Notes: generated from the letters alone by a model not told the origin. Positions 35,501 to 49,223 are shown, counted from the first letter of the stretch. The stretch: 64,000 bases of DNA from Armillaria gallica (GCA_037576215.1 JBANDB010000013.1:434001-498000); one strand, 5' to 3'. Translations and numbers: made by a program.

Positions 35501-36986
35501 ATCCCTCAACCATGACCAAGGAATGAAAATAGAAAACGGACTAATCTACTACAATAACCGAATCTATGTTTCCCAAGATCATGCACTATGAGGAGAAATC
35601 ATCATGAGATCTCATGACCACATCACAGCAGGGCACCCAGGTGTCGAAAAAACCAAAGAACTTATCTTACATGAGTATTGGTGGCCCAAAATGAAGAAAG
35701 ACACTGAGGCCTACATTCACACTTGCGAAACGTGCCAATGAACCAAGTCGAGCACTCAAGCAAAGGTGGCACCACTTCATCCCAATGCCATCCCTTCATG
35801 ACCATGGACCCACATCTCTGTCGATATGGTCACTGGTTTACCTATGTGTAATGGCTACGACGCTATCCTTATGATCGTCGACCACTTCTCAAAGGAAATC
35901 ATTCCTATTGCATGTTCAACGGAGCTGTCATCAGAAGAGTGGGCCAAGATCCTACACTGCAAAGTATACGCCAAACACGGAATTCCACAAGTGGTTATCT
36001 CTGACCAAGGCACCGTCTTCATCTCCAAGTTTATAAAAGACCTCTATGACTTACTCCAGATCAAGGCCAACACATCCACTGCCTTTCACCCCCAGACAGA
36101 TGGGCAAACAGAACGAGTCAACCAGGAGGTTGAAAAATACCTTCAGATCTTCGTTAACCATCTCCAAAATGACTGGGTAGAATGGCTATCACTTGCTGCA
36201 TTCGCTCACAACAATTGAACTCATTCAGCCACCGGCATAAGTCCTTTTGAGGTCAATTACAGCTACAATGCCCATGTCCTGCCAGGAGCCAAGCCCCAGA
36301 CACCCTTCCGCACCCCAGCCTCTACAATGTTCATCTCCAAAATGCAAGAGATTCATACTGCAGCAAAGCAATCACTCGAGAAAGCTGCAGACCAGATGAA
36401 AGCCCAATACAACAAAAAGAAACATCCAGCAGTTGAGTACCAAGTAGGAGACAAGGTTTGGCTTGATACAACCAACCTTCACCTCCCACGACCAAAGAAG
36501 AAGCTCACAGACAAATGAACAGGTCCATTCGTGATCATGGCAAAGAAGAGAGCCTCAACATATACTCTCAAACTCCCTTCCAACTGGCATATTCACCCAA
36601 CATTCAATGAAGCACTCCTCACCCCATACGCACCACCTGCATTCCCGAACCAAGAACAACTGCCACTGCCGCCACCAGACCTAGTTAATGGCACTGAACA
36701 TTACGAAGTTGAAAAGGTTCTTGATAGCAGATGTCGCAAGGTTAGAGGAAAAGCTGGGAAACCATGGTGCTCAGTCATGGACTACTTCGTGAAGTGGAAG
36801 GGCTATGGACCAGAATCTAACAGCTGGGTATGAGAGGACAACATGGATGCCGATGAACTCATCAAAGAATTCCTCACCAAACATGTAGACATGGTCATCG
36901 ATAGAACCGGAAGTTGGCAATCCTATATGGATCCAAGAACAGGCAAGAAGGTCTGGTACAAAGAGGAAGACGCAGATTGGGACTAG
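32527..36986 (+). pseudogene. pol: element B pol (protease, RT, RNase H, integrase, chromodomain)
   Basis: Pol follows gag in the -1 frame. The protease site reads VNSGCTSSAIN near 33494, so the catalytic Asp of DSG is Asn here (C keeps VDSG). A one-base loss in an A run near 33962 shifts the frame; A keeps four A's there. RT (33975-34820) shows [30 protein letters not shown] and catalytic VYLDDILI. RNase H follows (DKELLAIMLALDEW). Integrase has HPGVEKTKELIL, CETCQ and the D,D,E triad within SVDMVTGLP, VISDQGTVF and TERVNQEVE. A GPF/GPY-like segment precedes a chromodomain near 36700-36870 (VKWKGYGPESNSW). About ten further TGA/TAG stops occur. Confidence 0.95.
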
Positions 36987-37087
36987 CTGGGAGGCCACGA
37001 CGACTCTTCAATGGATACTAAATCACCTTTCGAACTGGACAGCATACCATAACAGCAGTCGGGATGCCTGCCTTAACAAGGGGGTAA

Positions 37088-37449
37088 TGTTATGATTTAT
37101 TCATTTTCTTTATCTAAGTGCCTCTTATCTTATCTTATCCTTAGGATCCACAACTCCATGGAGCCATGACTCACGATACAGTCACCACCATTCGCCTTGT
37201 GTTATTTCTACTTCTTTCTTGTAACGATGCACTTATTATTAGACTCCTCATTTTAGTATATAAGTACTGTAGCTCAAGCTGTATATTCCTTAGCTTTGAG
37301 CTAATGTTTATTCATACCGAAACACATTCTTTCTTGCTAAAGCGCTAAAATCACTTAGTCTTGAAGTCCTTTCATCATGAGATCAATCAGTGACTGTACG
37401 AATGCGATACAGCTGATTGTTTACTCTTGATTGGATGTCGGGTCTTACA
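37088..37449 (+). repeat. 3' LTR of element B (362 bp)
   Basis: Starts TGTTATGATT, ends GGTCTTACA. TATATAA is at about 37258 and the AGCTTTGAGCTAA segment lies 35 nt downstream of it. The downstream flank is GCTAC. Confidence 0.95.
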
Positions 37450-38595
37450 GCTACTGAGTGCATGAATTCCTTTTTTTTAATTGCTAAAGCTGATGAATTT
37501 TTGTAGAATCTTGACAAGCTCATTGTCAGCTACTGAGGTACTTCCTATAAACATTATTTATCCTTCCCTATGTCCATCAGGCTTGCCATTCTCCTGTGCT
37601 TTCAAGACAACCCTTGAGATACTACCTTTTTTTCAAATACATGGTGACTTTTTTCCTCCTCTCTCAGTGCCACAGCTGTGGTATTTACTGTAGCTGGGGC
37701 ACTAGAAGACATGGTAAGAACCAGTTCTGTAGTCTTCATACTCATTGTTTACTTGCCACCAGCACCAATTTCTTTATTTTATTTATTTTTACCCAAACAA
37801 TTGCTGCTCAAACAATTGCTGCTGACTTCCTTAGTGTCTTAAGCACTCTGGCAATGATGTCAACACTATTGTAGAAGGCTTCAGCAACAGTGTACACTGT
37901 TGCTATATCTGCTATCACTGTAAGATTGCTGCAATTACTTCCAATTACCATTCTTCTTGCTTTTTACTATAATGGTGATTGCTCTCAGGCTTCAAATGCC
38001 TTAGGAATCACTTCTACCTCATGGCTACTATCTACAGCTATGAACTATGTCATTAGCTTGGCTGTTGTCAACATTTTCTTGATGCCTCTGACAATTTCAT
38101 CTGATTTCACTCTCATTCTTGCCTTTGATGGCCACTACAGATCTTTTTAGCCTCTAGTGTAGCACTAACAGGTGAAACAGCAGAATAACTACAAAGGTCG
38201 ACTACTGAAACTGTTGTTACAGTTCTTTTCTCCTTCCTAAGGCTACTGTTCTTCTCAGAAGCTGAGTCATCTGCTAACTCTTCTCTCTCCTCTTCCTCTT
38301 CTTCACTAACAACAGCTTTCTCAAGTGCCACCAAAACTGTTTTTTTGAAGATGCAATATTTTCAGAAAGCTATGAGAACCATATTAATAGTCAATTTGTA
38401 TACTATGTATGGTGTGTGATTTTTAACTTTTTTATAACTAGCTAATAAAAATTTATCATATTATTACAGGCTCTTTTGTAGCAAGAAACAAAGATCATGT
38501 GTACACCCTCAACCCTTCTCCACAACTACTAGATCACTATTCTCTTGCCACTGCCTCCAATTCTCTCAATTTTTTCAGTATTGCCCACCACAATA
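37450..38595. other. CG-poor decayed DNA, no supported gene
   Basis: Thr/Ser/Ala-rich broken frames on the plus strand (37481-38150) and a Glu-rich one on the minus strand (38113-38334) suggest an old low-complexity coding sequence, but nothing can be named. Confidence 0.4.
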
Positions 38596-38860
38596 CACTG
38601 TATGATGGTCTCAATAATTGAGCCTTAAATATTGAATCTGAACAATATTTATTTTTAGTCATTTTCTGGCCTAATATATTAAAGAAATAAGTTAAATATT
38701 TTCTCAATATTTGAAATTTTATACAGTTTTGAGCCAATTTTCACAAATATAGAAAAAATATTTGTCAAAGCTTTTACTTATTTTAGGCTCAAATATGATA
38801 AAAATAAATATCTTCTGAAATTAATATTTAAGCCTCATTTATTGAAGTCATCATGCAGTG
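38596..38860 (+). mobile_element. CACTG-ended MITE, copy 2 (265 bp)
   Basis: Begins CACTGTATGATGG, ends CATCATGCAGTG, and is exactly the same length as copy 1 at 10849. ATA flanks both sides (38593-38595 and 38861-38863). The two copies align along their length with mainly transitions. Non-coding; probably mobilised by a CACTA-type transposase elsewhere. Confidence 0.85.
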
Positions 38861-38863
38861 ATA

Positions 38864-39258
38864 GTCACTTACATTTTCCGCACATTCAGCATACTGGCAG
38901 TGATGACAACACCTTTTGAAGGTTCAATGTGATTGGACTAAACCATTGCCATGCTCTGTTGTCAGTGCAGGTTCACTGCTGTCTCCTCTTTCAATACCAT
39001 TCTACTGGCTTCAAACAGCAACAACAACTTTTTTGGAGTTTAAATCACTTCAGGAATAGTGTTTTCCTTATGAACATCATCCAACAGTGTGAAATATGTT
39101 GCCAGATTGGTTGTCAATGTCAGATTGGTGCTACTGACAACTTTTCACAATTTGACTACTATTCTCATCTCTTATAGTGACTACAGCACTTTTTCATCCT
39201 CAAGTGCAGCAGTAATGAGTGGCATAGCAGCATCACCACCAGATGCAAGAACAGGGAC
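38864..39258. other. spacer, no supported gene
   Basis: Short unrecognised ORFs only. Confidence 0.35.
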
Positions 39259-39784
39259 TGTTATGTGCATGCTATAAACCTCCACTTCACACTAACTTCA
39301 GATATAGACTTCATATCAACAGATTATACTATTGAACCTCTAGCCTATGGCCACTTACCATTTACTCTGTCTCATTTAATATTTCATTTCCATTTTATTT
39401 TACTATTTTACATATTAAATCTAGAATCCAAATCTAATAGCAAACAGACCTCTATCAGATTCTATCAGACTCTGACTTGGAACACCTACTCATATGTATA
39501 CTATAAAATTACTCCTAAATACTTAGTTTGAATATTAACTTAGTTTAGCCAAATCTCTCTTTGACTCTAAGTCTAATCTATTGCTCTCAAGTCTGTAGCC
39601 TCTGCTCTGTTAGACTATCTCTAACTCTCTATCCAAATCTTCACTCTATGCAAATTCTGCTCTGCAACCTAACTTCAGGGCTACAGCTTAAAAGTGATGT
39701 TGCTACTAGCTTCACCAAAGCCCATGCATTTTGCAGACCTCCACTTGTGTGAGTTATCTTTGTCTATTTGGCATGTCCTTAACA
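39259..39784 (+). repeat. R4 LTR, full copy (526 bp)
   Basis: Starts TGTTATGTG and ends CCTTAACA; same length as the copy at 26686. No clear target duplication and no adjoining internal sequence were seen. Confidence 0.8.
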
Positions 39785-41533
39785 ACAGCATGGCTTACAC
39801 ACCAATAGACAAGAAAGGTTAGCAGCATTCATATTAGAAAATGATGTGAAAATAATACTATTATCCTCCCTCTTTGCTAGAAAAATGTGAAGCAAACATT
39901 GAGTGCTTGAAATGAGGCCAGAGTTAGGACAGCAATAAATATAGGATCTGCACTAAGACCAGACTAAAATAGGTGCTGCTATCACAGAATTGTACTTAGA
40001 TTGTTATCAGACCAGACAAAGAGGCAGTAGTGTCTAGAAGGTCAGTGTCTATACAAACAAGACAGATTTTTCACTGCCTTCTAATACTGGAGAGCAGAAG
40101 AAATAGTAGGAAGAGAGGATGTCCTTATTTGTTGGTCATCTCTCATAAGGTGTGGCTAGTAGCTGCACAATTTAGATTGATGGCTGAATCTTTAAAAAGG
40201 ATATGTGGCTGCAACACATTCTTCCTTTATGCTTCATTCCTACAAAAAAGAGCAAGAACCTGTTTGTTAGTGAGAATTAAAAAGGTTAAGTGGTGTATAA
40301 GCTCTAAATTGTATACATCTGAAAATAAGATACAGGAAACATACATTAATAAAAAGAGAGTTGATGCATACAAAGGCTTAGGCTACATTAACAATATGAG
40401 AGGTTAATATAAAATAAAGATTCAGAGGCAATAACAAAATATCTGTGTACTCTAAATGTTGGAAAAATATGAATGGAACTAGACGTTGAGCACTGGGTAT
40501 CAGCATATTGGTAGGAAAGCTTAAGAATTCTGCTGTCTATTAAATAAGGCCTGTTTTGCTTGGGTTATGAAGGTTGTATAGCCAGAATGAATGCCTCTGC
40601 AACTGGCTAGAGTTGTTTGAGAGAAACCTTGGAATCTTAAAGGGATAGTATTGATAGCAAACAAAACTTCATTGTAAACTGAAATTCACAGAGATGCTAG
40701 CTGTTTATCTGCAGGTCACTGGTTGGAGGATTGACATAGGGTTAAAAGGGTGCAGCAAATCAACAATCCATTCTCCAATATATTAAGAGCTCTAGCAAAG
40801 CTTGGTGAATAGCTTAGGAGCAGTAGTATATCATGCTAGAAGTAGAGTTAGTATCATGTCTAGGTAGGGAAAAGGTGTATGTACTGGACTTTGAGTAGGC
40901 AGCTGCAGGCATTAGTCAGCATAAGCTACATTTATGCCAGAACATCAGCTGAAAAAATGATGAAGAAAGGAGAGACTCACAATTTCTCAACACACTCTTT
41001 GCCCTTGAATCCCTTGCTATTTGAGACCCTTTCCTAGAAATGCACCATTGGATCCTTAAACTCTCTTTTCCATTAAACTGCCTTAATGCACCTGGTGAAA
41101 ACTTACTGTCATATATCCTTCATTTTTATGCTAAACATTTTTGGAAAGCTGTATCATATATCAGTATTTAGAACCAATTTATAAACTGCTAAAATTTATT
41201 ATGTTTTAATTTTAGGCTGAGAAGACTTAATCAAGAAAAAAAATTCAAATATTAGAGTATATTCAAAACAGTTTTTTAAACATTTTCAGAAGAAGCTCTT
41301 TCAAGAATTCTTAGAAATTTTGGCAGTCCATCAGCAGATTATACTATTAATTAACATAATTATCAAATTTACAGCTTAAGTTGCATTAATCAATCTTTTA
41401 AGAGGCATAGTGCTACTTGAAGGCTAATAAATACAAATTAACAGGTATCAGTAGTACATAGAGGCTCCAATAATAGTTAGAATGCAACACAAATAAGAAG
41501 GTCTGTAATAGCCAAATATAACCAAAGTGATCT
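39785..41533. other. decayed DNA, no supported gene
   Basis: A 125-codon open frame at 40030-40407 (plus strand) has no recognised motif. 41100-41420 is very AT-rich. Confidence 0.4.
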
Positions 41534-42732
41534 TGGCATAAAAGCTGGTGACAAGCACCTGTGAAACTAAGAGCAGTCTAGTATGAACTACACATTAAAA
41601 TTAACACTCAATCTCACTAACACATATACACACACAATCTCTATAAGTGTGGAGGGAGCAAGGAATTTAATTCTACTTATGCACTAACAGTATCTCAAAA
41701 TATCTTAGTAAGTTCTTAACACAATGTAAGTGCACTACATATAATTGACAAGCCAATCACAATTTCTGTACTTCCTTCAAAGCTTTTACAAGAGAGCACA
41801 GCAAACCATGCAACCCTTAAGACAAACAATATCTTAAATAAAGTATACACATGGAAATACAGATCTGCAAATGACCAAGTCTATTCAGTGAGCTTGCTAA
41901 ATATGAATCACCACTAGATCCAACTACATGCAACTTCACTCTCTTTTTAGTTGCTAAACCTGAATCCCAACTTATCACAATAGAGGCTCTTAGCACTTTC
42001 AAACACAATATATAATATACTCTCAAAGCATGTCTCTGCAAGTCCTCACACAGAGTGTACTCACTTTAACAATAATACTATGAGATCCAACTGCACACAC
42101 TTGTCACACTTTGTGCAACTGCTAGAACAGCTCAATCTGGCTGATTCCCTTGCAAGCAACTCTTAACCCACACAGAGGCTGGCACAACACAAAATAGCTG
42201 CTTATTCCTTAATTACTGATCATACTTTGTATTTGGCTTTTGAGTCTGCTTTGAAGATGACAGAGTCATAGTCTAGACATGGTAACCAAGAAAGGCTTTA
42301 GACTTCTAGCCTGCTCACTGCTTCTGTCAGCTGAAACCCATCTCTAGACCATGCCTGGGGGTTCTCTTGATTATCTTGTGTGTGATATCATTTCTCTGGA
42401 TCTTCAGAGACACATAATTATTTAAATTACTCTTGGCTCACATATAAGTGCATTCCACTGAGGCTGAATCTTCAAATCAGATGGATTGCTTAGCAAGTGA
42501 GCTTGCTCTTTAGCCTTATTGCTGTGCATGCCCATAAGGTACAGTGCAGCGACAAAGTCCTTATATTTAATTCTGTTGCTTCTTTTTCTATTATGAAATA
42601 TTCTGCCTCAATGACCTTGCTTCTTTGTATGCTGCTTACACTGCCAGCCTGCTCACTATGCTCCAGCATTGCTAATGTGTAAGTTATTGAATTTTGCAGA
42701 ATTACACCCTTAGATATGCTATAAGCATAACA
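41534..42732 (-). repeat. R2 copy 3, internally deleted
   Basis: Matches the inner R2 copy in the same orientation, beginning near TGGCATAAAAGCTGG and ending GCATAACA. About 0.5 kb of the middle is missing. It still has the (CA)n-like tract near 41622. No matching flanks were found. Confidence 0.7.
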
Positions 42733-44549
42733 CTAGCTTGGTATGAATTGCTGCTTCTTAGAATCAAAAAGCCATTTTAAATATACTTTATTGAATCATT
42801 TGAGTAGCAGTGTGAAGGACCCCAAGAAAGAGGAGTTTTTATTCTAATCAATGCCTCTAAGAAGAAAATAAACTAAAGTCTATACTACACCAAAACACAA
42901 TGTGACTAATCTTTTCAGCTCTGGGAAACACTAGAAAGTGTCAGAAAATATTCAGAGCTTCTAATAGGCATGTTTGCATCTTAAAATGTGGCTGTGTATG
43001 AGCCAAACTCTTGCAGTCTCCTGATGTTTCCTGATAATTTCTGCCAATTTACACCATAAAAATAGCAATATACACATATGTTGATTTTTGTCCTAATAAT
43101 AACACCATAAGGAGAAGTTTTTAAAATAGTTATAATGCCTTCAATCACAAATAAGCCAGAGAAAATCTGTGGAATATAACTTACTACCTAGTACCTGTAA
43201 TCATCAATCAGATGGAGATGCTATATACTCAGATTAACAATTTAATACAGTGATATTAAGAACTTTATGATTTTATCAATGATTTCACCATACCAAAGTT
43301 CTCTATTCAACTCCTAATAACTTTGTTGAGAAAGATTGCAATACAAAACTTAGCCTCTTGGGCTTAGACACTATTCTCACTACAGCCTATTACTCACATA
43401 GAAGCAGAACAACTAGATCACCAGATAGCAGCAAAAGTATATGATCTGCTAGACTTTCTGTTCCAACCACTCTCTGATATTCTTAGTCTTTCTATAGTGT
43501 CAATGAGGTTTGAGTTCTCTTCTATTGCTTGGATAAATATAGAAATTACAATTGATAATTTGGCTTGTGATTTAAATCACCATGTGCCTCTATACAAGCT
43601 TATAGTACATATCACACTCATCAACTGGACTTATGCAATTAATGGCTGCTTGAATCCTCTTAACTCATTAGGACTGCAATGAAACTTTACACACTATTAT
43701 GGTTGGATACTAACAGCCTAGATCATTGCATAGAAGGGAATAGAAAAAATGCCTTCACCACTTTAATTGCACCAAACAGACCAAAGCTTTGTCTTTAAGA
43801 GCAAGATGAGTATAATATATGCTACAAAAATATATATGAGAAATGGCAAGATCTTATCACATGGCTGAGTCTGGATATCTTTACAGACACATAGAATTCA
43901 TTGGTCACACCAAGTTAGTAAGTGGTGCAGTAGTATTTTTCTAAAAGTCCAACAAGTACTGTCTTTTCCATTACAGTACAAAGCAGATCAGAGAGCTGTC
44001 AACACATGAGTAAGAATGCACCAAATGATACAGGATGCACATATATTGTGGTTCTATACTGGGGACATTGATTTGTTAATTTGAACAAGAAACCTGACAT
44101 CTTAAGGCTGAAAGGAAAATTTGCCTGTTCAACTATGTCACTCAATTACCTCTTTCTCAGACAATGTAAGATTGTATCAATGAATTGGCAACTTCCTGGG
44201 GCTCATACAGGTCTATGATATCAGTGACAGTGACACCCTTTAAGAACAAAACAATGATAGCAGCTATTGGGGAGCCGCAATGCCTGTTAGGGCAATATTG
44301 CTTGTCCATATTTGTCAGAACCATTACGAAGAGTGAAAGTGAAGCTGCAAGATTACAACATGTCACTTCATCTTTTGGCCTAGATTAGTAGTGGTATATT
44401 CCTATCTGATGGATACCTTGGTTTTGTACTTAGCAGAAATAGAATTTTTTTTCTGCATTATTAAAATCATGAGTGAATTTTTGGTATGCCTACAGAAAAT
44501 CCAACATTTTCCTAGGCCATTCCCGAGAGACCTTTGATCTGAGTAAATT
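42733..44549. other. CG-poor decayed DNA, no supported gene
   Basis: Broken plus-strand phrases near 43250-43900 (for example APNRPKLCL) hint at an old coding sequence, but no family could be assigned. Confidence 0.35.
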
Positions 44550-44883
44550 ATGTCTATGTTGCAAGAGGAAAGAAGAAGATTCTCACTCGCAATCGTGTCT
44601 ACAAAATTCCATCACAATCATCTCTTGAATTTGTGTGACACTTGTGTGACAAAGATGGATCAGCTGGGCCGCAGATGCGCTCATATTCCTAACATGCTCA
44701 CTTCACTGATTATTTGTGTTCTCACTCTCAAACATTCTCCAAAGCCATTCTATTCATCAGGAAGGAACATTACCAGCACTTCGAAGCCCTACACTGCAAA
44801 AAATCCATATATTAATCATTATGGTCCAAGAGTATAAATACAAGAAGAAAACTTGCAGTACTTTACAGCAAGAAAGCATTCAG

Positions 44884-47725
44884 ATGGCGCTAGCAATAAA
44901 ATCGGCATTACACAATAAAGAGAACACCCCTCTTTCCATGCCCAACATACCAGTTGATCCCTAAATCAAAGTTCAGCAGCTAAAAGAAGCAAATGCTCAT
45001 CTGAAGAAGAAAATTTGGATTGAGCATCAGCGAGGGCATTGTCATGACAAGACAGAAAAGCTTGCCATAGAATTGAAGGAGATGAAAGAGAATCAATTAC
45101 CAGGCCTGGAGAGAGAATTAGAAAAGGTGAAGAGCGAGGTGGCATATGCAAGGAACGAAGTGAAAAAACTATGCAAGACTGCGAAAATACATAAGCAAAG
45201 AATGCAAGACTTTCAATGGAGACTTCAAGATTGCACTGGGAAGAAGTGGGCATTAAAAAAGAAATGCAATCATGCAGCAGTCACTCTTGCATGAGCAGTC
45301 AAACGAACAAGAAACTGGACACTGAAGAATTCAAGGACATTTACTATCATTCAGAAGGGCATATACACAGCTCAAGCACAGGCAATAGCGTGTTTTCTTG
45401 TGAGCAATGGATGCAATGAGAAGAAGGTCGGACAGGTTATTCAAGCAGTAGGTGCAATGATGGGGATCAAGGTGACCCACAGGATGAGCCAGCAGACAGT
45501 GCAGCGCTGCATCACAGAGGGAGGAATTGCTGCAAAAATTCAGACAGCAGATGAAATGTCAAACACCAATAGTACGTATCATGATATAGCCTCTGCAAAG
45601 TAAACTAACTTAAATTTACTATTAGATTTGACATTCAGCAGTGATGGAACAATGCACAAACATATCAATTACGAATCTCGGACCATGGCAATGTGAACAT
45701 CTGAAGAGAGTGCCTCAAAGCTGCATACACTTGGTGTTGATTCATCCGTTGATCATACAAGTGAAACACAGCTAAAAGGCATCCAGTTGTGGCTCGATGA
45801 ATGTGCAGACTTGTTTAATGCAAGCCCATTGGCCCTGAGAAAGCAAACCTCGTTCAGTCGGGAAGAATTCATTACCAAATTGCATGGAACGAACAGGGAT
45901 CATGCAGCTGACCAGAAGAAAGACCATGCTCTGCTGCATGCCTGGAAGAGAGACGTTCGCAACCAACAGTTAGGAGAGAAACATATTGCAAAGCTTCCTG
46001 TTGATGAGCTGATAATTCTTTTGATGGCTGAGAAGGAAAAAAAGATTGATGAGCTTGGAGGAATTGTGGTATGGGAGAGCCTTACACTGTTGGATTGACT
46101 ATGCTATGATAAAGAAATTCTCCTCGATCTCTCACACGAGCTTGGCAGTCAGGAGTATGAAATATTACCTGAGCCAGAGAAGCAAAAGTTTGACTTATTC
46201 TTATGGGGCAGGTGCTGCATGCACAAAGATCTCAACACTGTTAAAGGAGGAGATAAGGCTATGTTAGAGTTTTGAAAGAACTCTGATCTTACCCCACCAG
46301 TTCTCCTTGTGAACAAGGACAATGCAGCCATATTAGCTTTGGCTAGACCTGGAGGCGAACCGTCTGCTGCTGAAATCTGCGCTGAGAAGGTTTCAGGACA
46401 TGGAGGCATAAAAACAACTATGCTAGGAGAGCTGTTATTCCACTATAAGGATGATAAAAAGGGACAACAAGATATCTTTTTCGTGGTTCTTTTCCCAGCG
46501 GTTGGGTCGAGAGGTTGCATATCCAGGAACTAGCAGTACACGCTATCAGTCCAACTGTGATGGCGCAGAGTTCATCCTTCTTCACCAAGACCTATTGATT
46601 GAGTTCATGGACCACGTCTGTCATAACAAAGAAAAGGCAGGGCTCATGAATCTTGAAAACAACTTCCTCACTGCAATTAAGAACTCTCCAACTATTGCTG
46701 AACTCCTGATTCTCCTTGCCTACAGCCTGGTCTTCAGTCATCCCTACATGTGATATATTCATGGACCAGGCGTAAGCGAAGTTAACTTCCTGGAGCTAGG
46801 CCCTCTTCATCAAAAAATAACTCAACATTACGAAAAGATCATTGTGAATCCTGATCTGGTTATTGGACCCAATACAACATATGCAACAGGAACATTTGAC
46901 GGTAAACCATGGCACAATGAAAATACATTCAAGGTTGTGCAAGAGTGGGTACCTAAAATCCTGTACTTGCGCGAAATTTTCATTGCCTTTATGAAGGGAT
47001 GTCTGGTGACATGGATCAGATTCACATCAGAATTCAAAGCAGGAGGAATGATTGATGGACTCACTGCTGAAGAAAGGGAAGCCACATGGATGCCTGCAAC
47101 CAATGATGTGAATGGAGGTGCCCTTGGGACACTACGAATCACGATGCGAAGGAAACCGCGTCTAACACTGCACCAGTTCAACACGCAGTTTATGTTTAAT
47201 CAGAATGAAACTCAGGAATAGATGGACAAAGAACTCACCGAAGAAGACCATGCCTATATTTGTTGAATGGCCCGAGATCTGGACAAAAGCAGACCAGAAC
47301 TGAAGTGAAAATCGGAACAAGTCAGTGCAGACAATACAACAGCGGATGCAAAGTGAGCAAAGATACGAGAACAGCAGCAGAAGAAGAAGAAAATAGTAGA
47401 AAACCTCTATAATATTGTCCTTGTGCTGGAAGAGGATAAGATTTGGAGGCTTGGTGTCAAAGCCATCAAGGAGCAGCTTGATATCTACCATCACTATGAC
47501 TCCGCTGTGCCAATCAAAGCACGACTGAATAAAACAGGGCCAGAAAGCCAAAGAGAACGAGTTGATGCACTTCTGGGGGCTATAGAATGAATGAGGGCAT
47601 CTGGACTAACAGACCCAAGGCCACAATATGACGAAAACACCTCCGAAAGTTTTGAAGGAACATCCAGTGCTGTAGGGGGTGATTATATCTATATTTTGGA
47701 AGAAGAGGAAGAGGAAGACAACTGA
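44884..47725 (+). pseudogene. Agaricomycete multicopy family protein, function unknown, broken
   Basis: Plus-strand gene of about 929 codons with one intron. Exon 1 (44884-45571) begins MALAIKSALHNKENTPL and encodes a coiled coil (45000-45290), then VSNGCNEKKVGQVIQAVGAM and MSQQTVQRCITEGGIAAKIQ. Exon 2 (45626 on) has SSDGTMHKHINYES, DHTSETQL, DHAADQKKDH, CCMHKDLNTVKGGDKAM, DNAAILALA and KDDKKGQQD. A one-base frameshift in a T run near 46480 moves the frame, which continues with STRYQSNCDGAEFILLHQDL, FTSEFKAGGMIDGL and WMPATNDVNGGALGTLR, ending in an acidic tail at 47725. I recognise the pattern as a large Agaricomycete family of unknown function. About eleven in-frame stops plus the frameshift show it is dead, yet nearly full length. 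A transposase-like fold is possible but unproven. Confidence 0.72.
45572..45625 (+). other. 54-nt spliceosomal intron
   Basis: Begins GTACGT, has a branch-like ACTAAC, ends TATTAG. Its removal restores the reading frame into SSDGTMHKHINYES. Confidence 0.75.
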
Positions 47726-48248
47726 TTATGCTAATGGTGGAGGCTATAGTTTGCTACATACATAAATTTGATCATTTCAATGCCTTCAAGAGTAGATTCA
47801 AGGATTCTGTCACAAAATTTTGAGGACTGTGTAGCAGAGAAGAGAGTAATCGATGAGTCATCGCTGATCGATGGCTGGTTTCACGTTTTGTGTGGCTGTG
47901 CACTTAGTCAGCAGCCACAGACCATACAGGCGATACGGCTCCCCACAGCTATTTCAGGACCTATATTAATTAATCACTGTCTTAGTAACTTGTAGAAATA
48001 ACTCTATCTTACACAGTGAGTTTATGGGATTAATCTTAGACTATGTACTCTCATAGTTTTGGAAGAGGCCTCAAGAGCTGTTCTCAAATCACCTCAATTC
48101 AGTTCACATTATTTAGGATGCCAAATCAGTCAGGGTCATTGATACTTGAATCTGAAAATTATCTGAACAGTCATATTATTGATAGATTATTCATATCTAG
48201 AGGTTGTTGCCTCATCTAACACTTGAATACACTCCTGGTCATAGTTGC
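47726..48248. other. spacer, no supported gene
   Basis: A 75-codon frame at 47768-47995 is unrecognised and could be a remnant 3' flank of the preceding gene. Confidence 0.35.
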
Positions 48249-49223
48249 TGATGAGCTTAAACTTCCATGGCAATGCTAACACCAACTTAGAATGAGATTG
48301 GGCAATTAACATGGTAATACAGCAATCAAGATGATTATGTGTGCAAGTGGGTTTAGGACACCTTTCTGCAGTAAATCAATTCCTCTATATGCAAGTATAT
48401 ACTGTGACTTTTCAGTTAGCAAAGTAGTACTGCTTGATAGTTGAGTATTAGAAGCTCTGGCTGCAAGCCAGTAAGGATATCTCAAAACAAGAGGGGATGG
48501 AAACAGGTATGCTATAAATACTATGAATCTATAAGAGAAAATGTGAGATGAGACTAGAAAATGTCTCTAGATGGAAATTCTATTCTATGTGGGCAACAAT
48601 AATGATAGTAAAAGAGAAAATGTGAAAACTCCAATAGTGTGAAAGTGAAACGATGCTGCCTGGTAAGAGAAAATGTGGATGAAGTATGGTGTGCCAATCA
48701 CATATTGGCACAACATAAGCATGTACCAATAGTGTTAAGAGCAAAAAGCAAGTGTCAAAGAACTCTTCACAGTCAAAAACTATAGAATAACTCTGGTGAG
48801 TTTAAGAGTTGACATGCAATCAAGAATATACTGGGGTAAACAGTGTATTGCTGTGAAATGATGCATAAATGTGGTTTACTAGTGATAGACTGAGATGAAC
48901 AGTAATAGCTTCAAGTAGATATAATAAACTCTGAGCAAGAGTTATAAACTGGGTCTAGACACTGTTTTCTAACTAGCTTTTATACTACAAATACAAATTT
49001 ATAAATAGTGTAAATAGTGTAAATATGAGAGACTTAGTAAGGCTGTAAGGCCTTGGCTTAGTAAAAACCATAGTAAATGTATGGTCTTTTGCTTTGAAAG
49101 TAATAGCAACTTCTTGATGTTGCTGTGTATGAATGAAAACTATATAGTTTTATTGAATGATGGACAAATTGTTAGGTGCTGTTTAGCTGTGGATTACTGA
49201 GCTACAGTTGTTGTGCTGAGGAG

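Larger units (their letters stand above)
28275..37449 (+). mobile_element. Ty3/gypsy chromovirus-type element B, nearly complete
   Basis: Plus-strand element with a 5' LTR truncated at its start (28275-28544), primer site, ORF0, gag, pol with chromodomain, polypurine tract (AACAAGGGGGTAA, ending 37087) and full 3' LTR (37088-37449). A 1709-bp R1 repeat is inserted in ORF0/gag (29028-30736). Over the shared 270 bp the two LTRs differ at about ten positions, all transitions by eye. Stops, a frameshift and lost catalytic residues make it inactive. The left target duplication cannot be checked because the 5' LTR end is gone. Confidence 0.93.
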
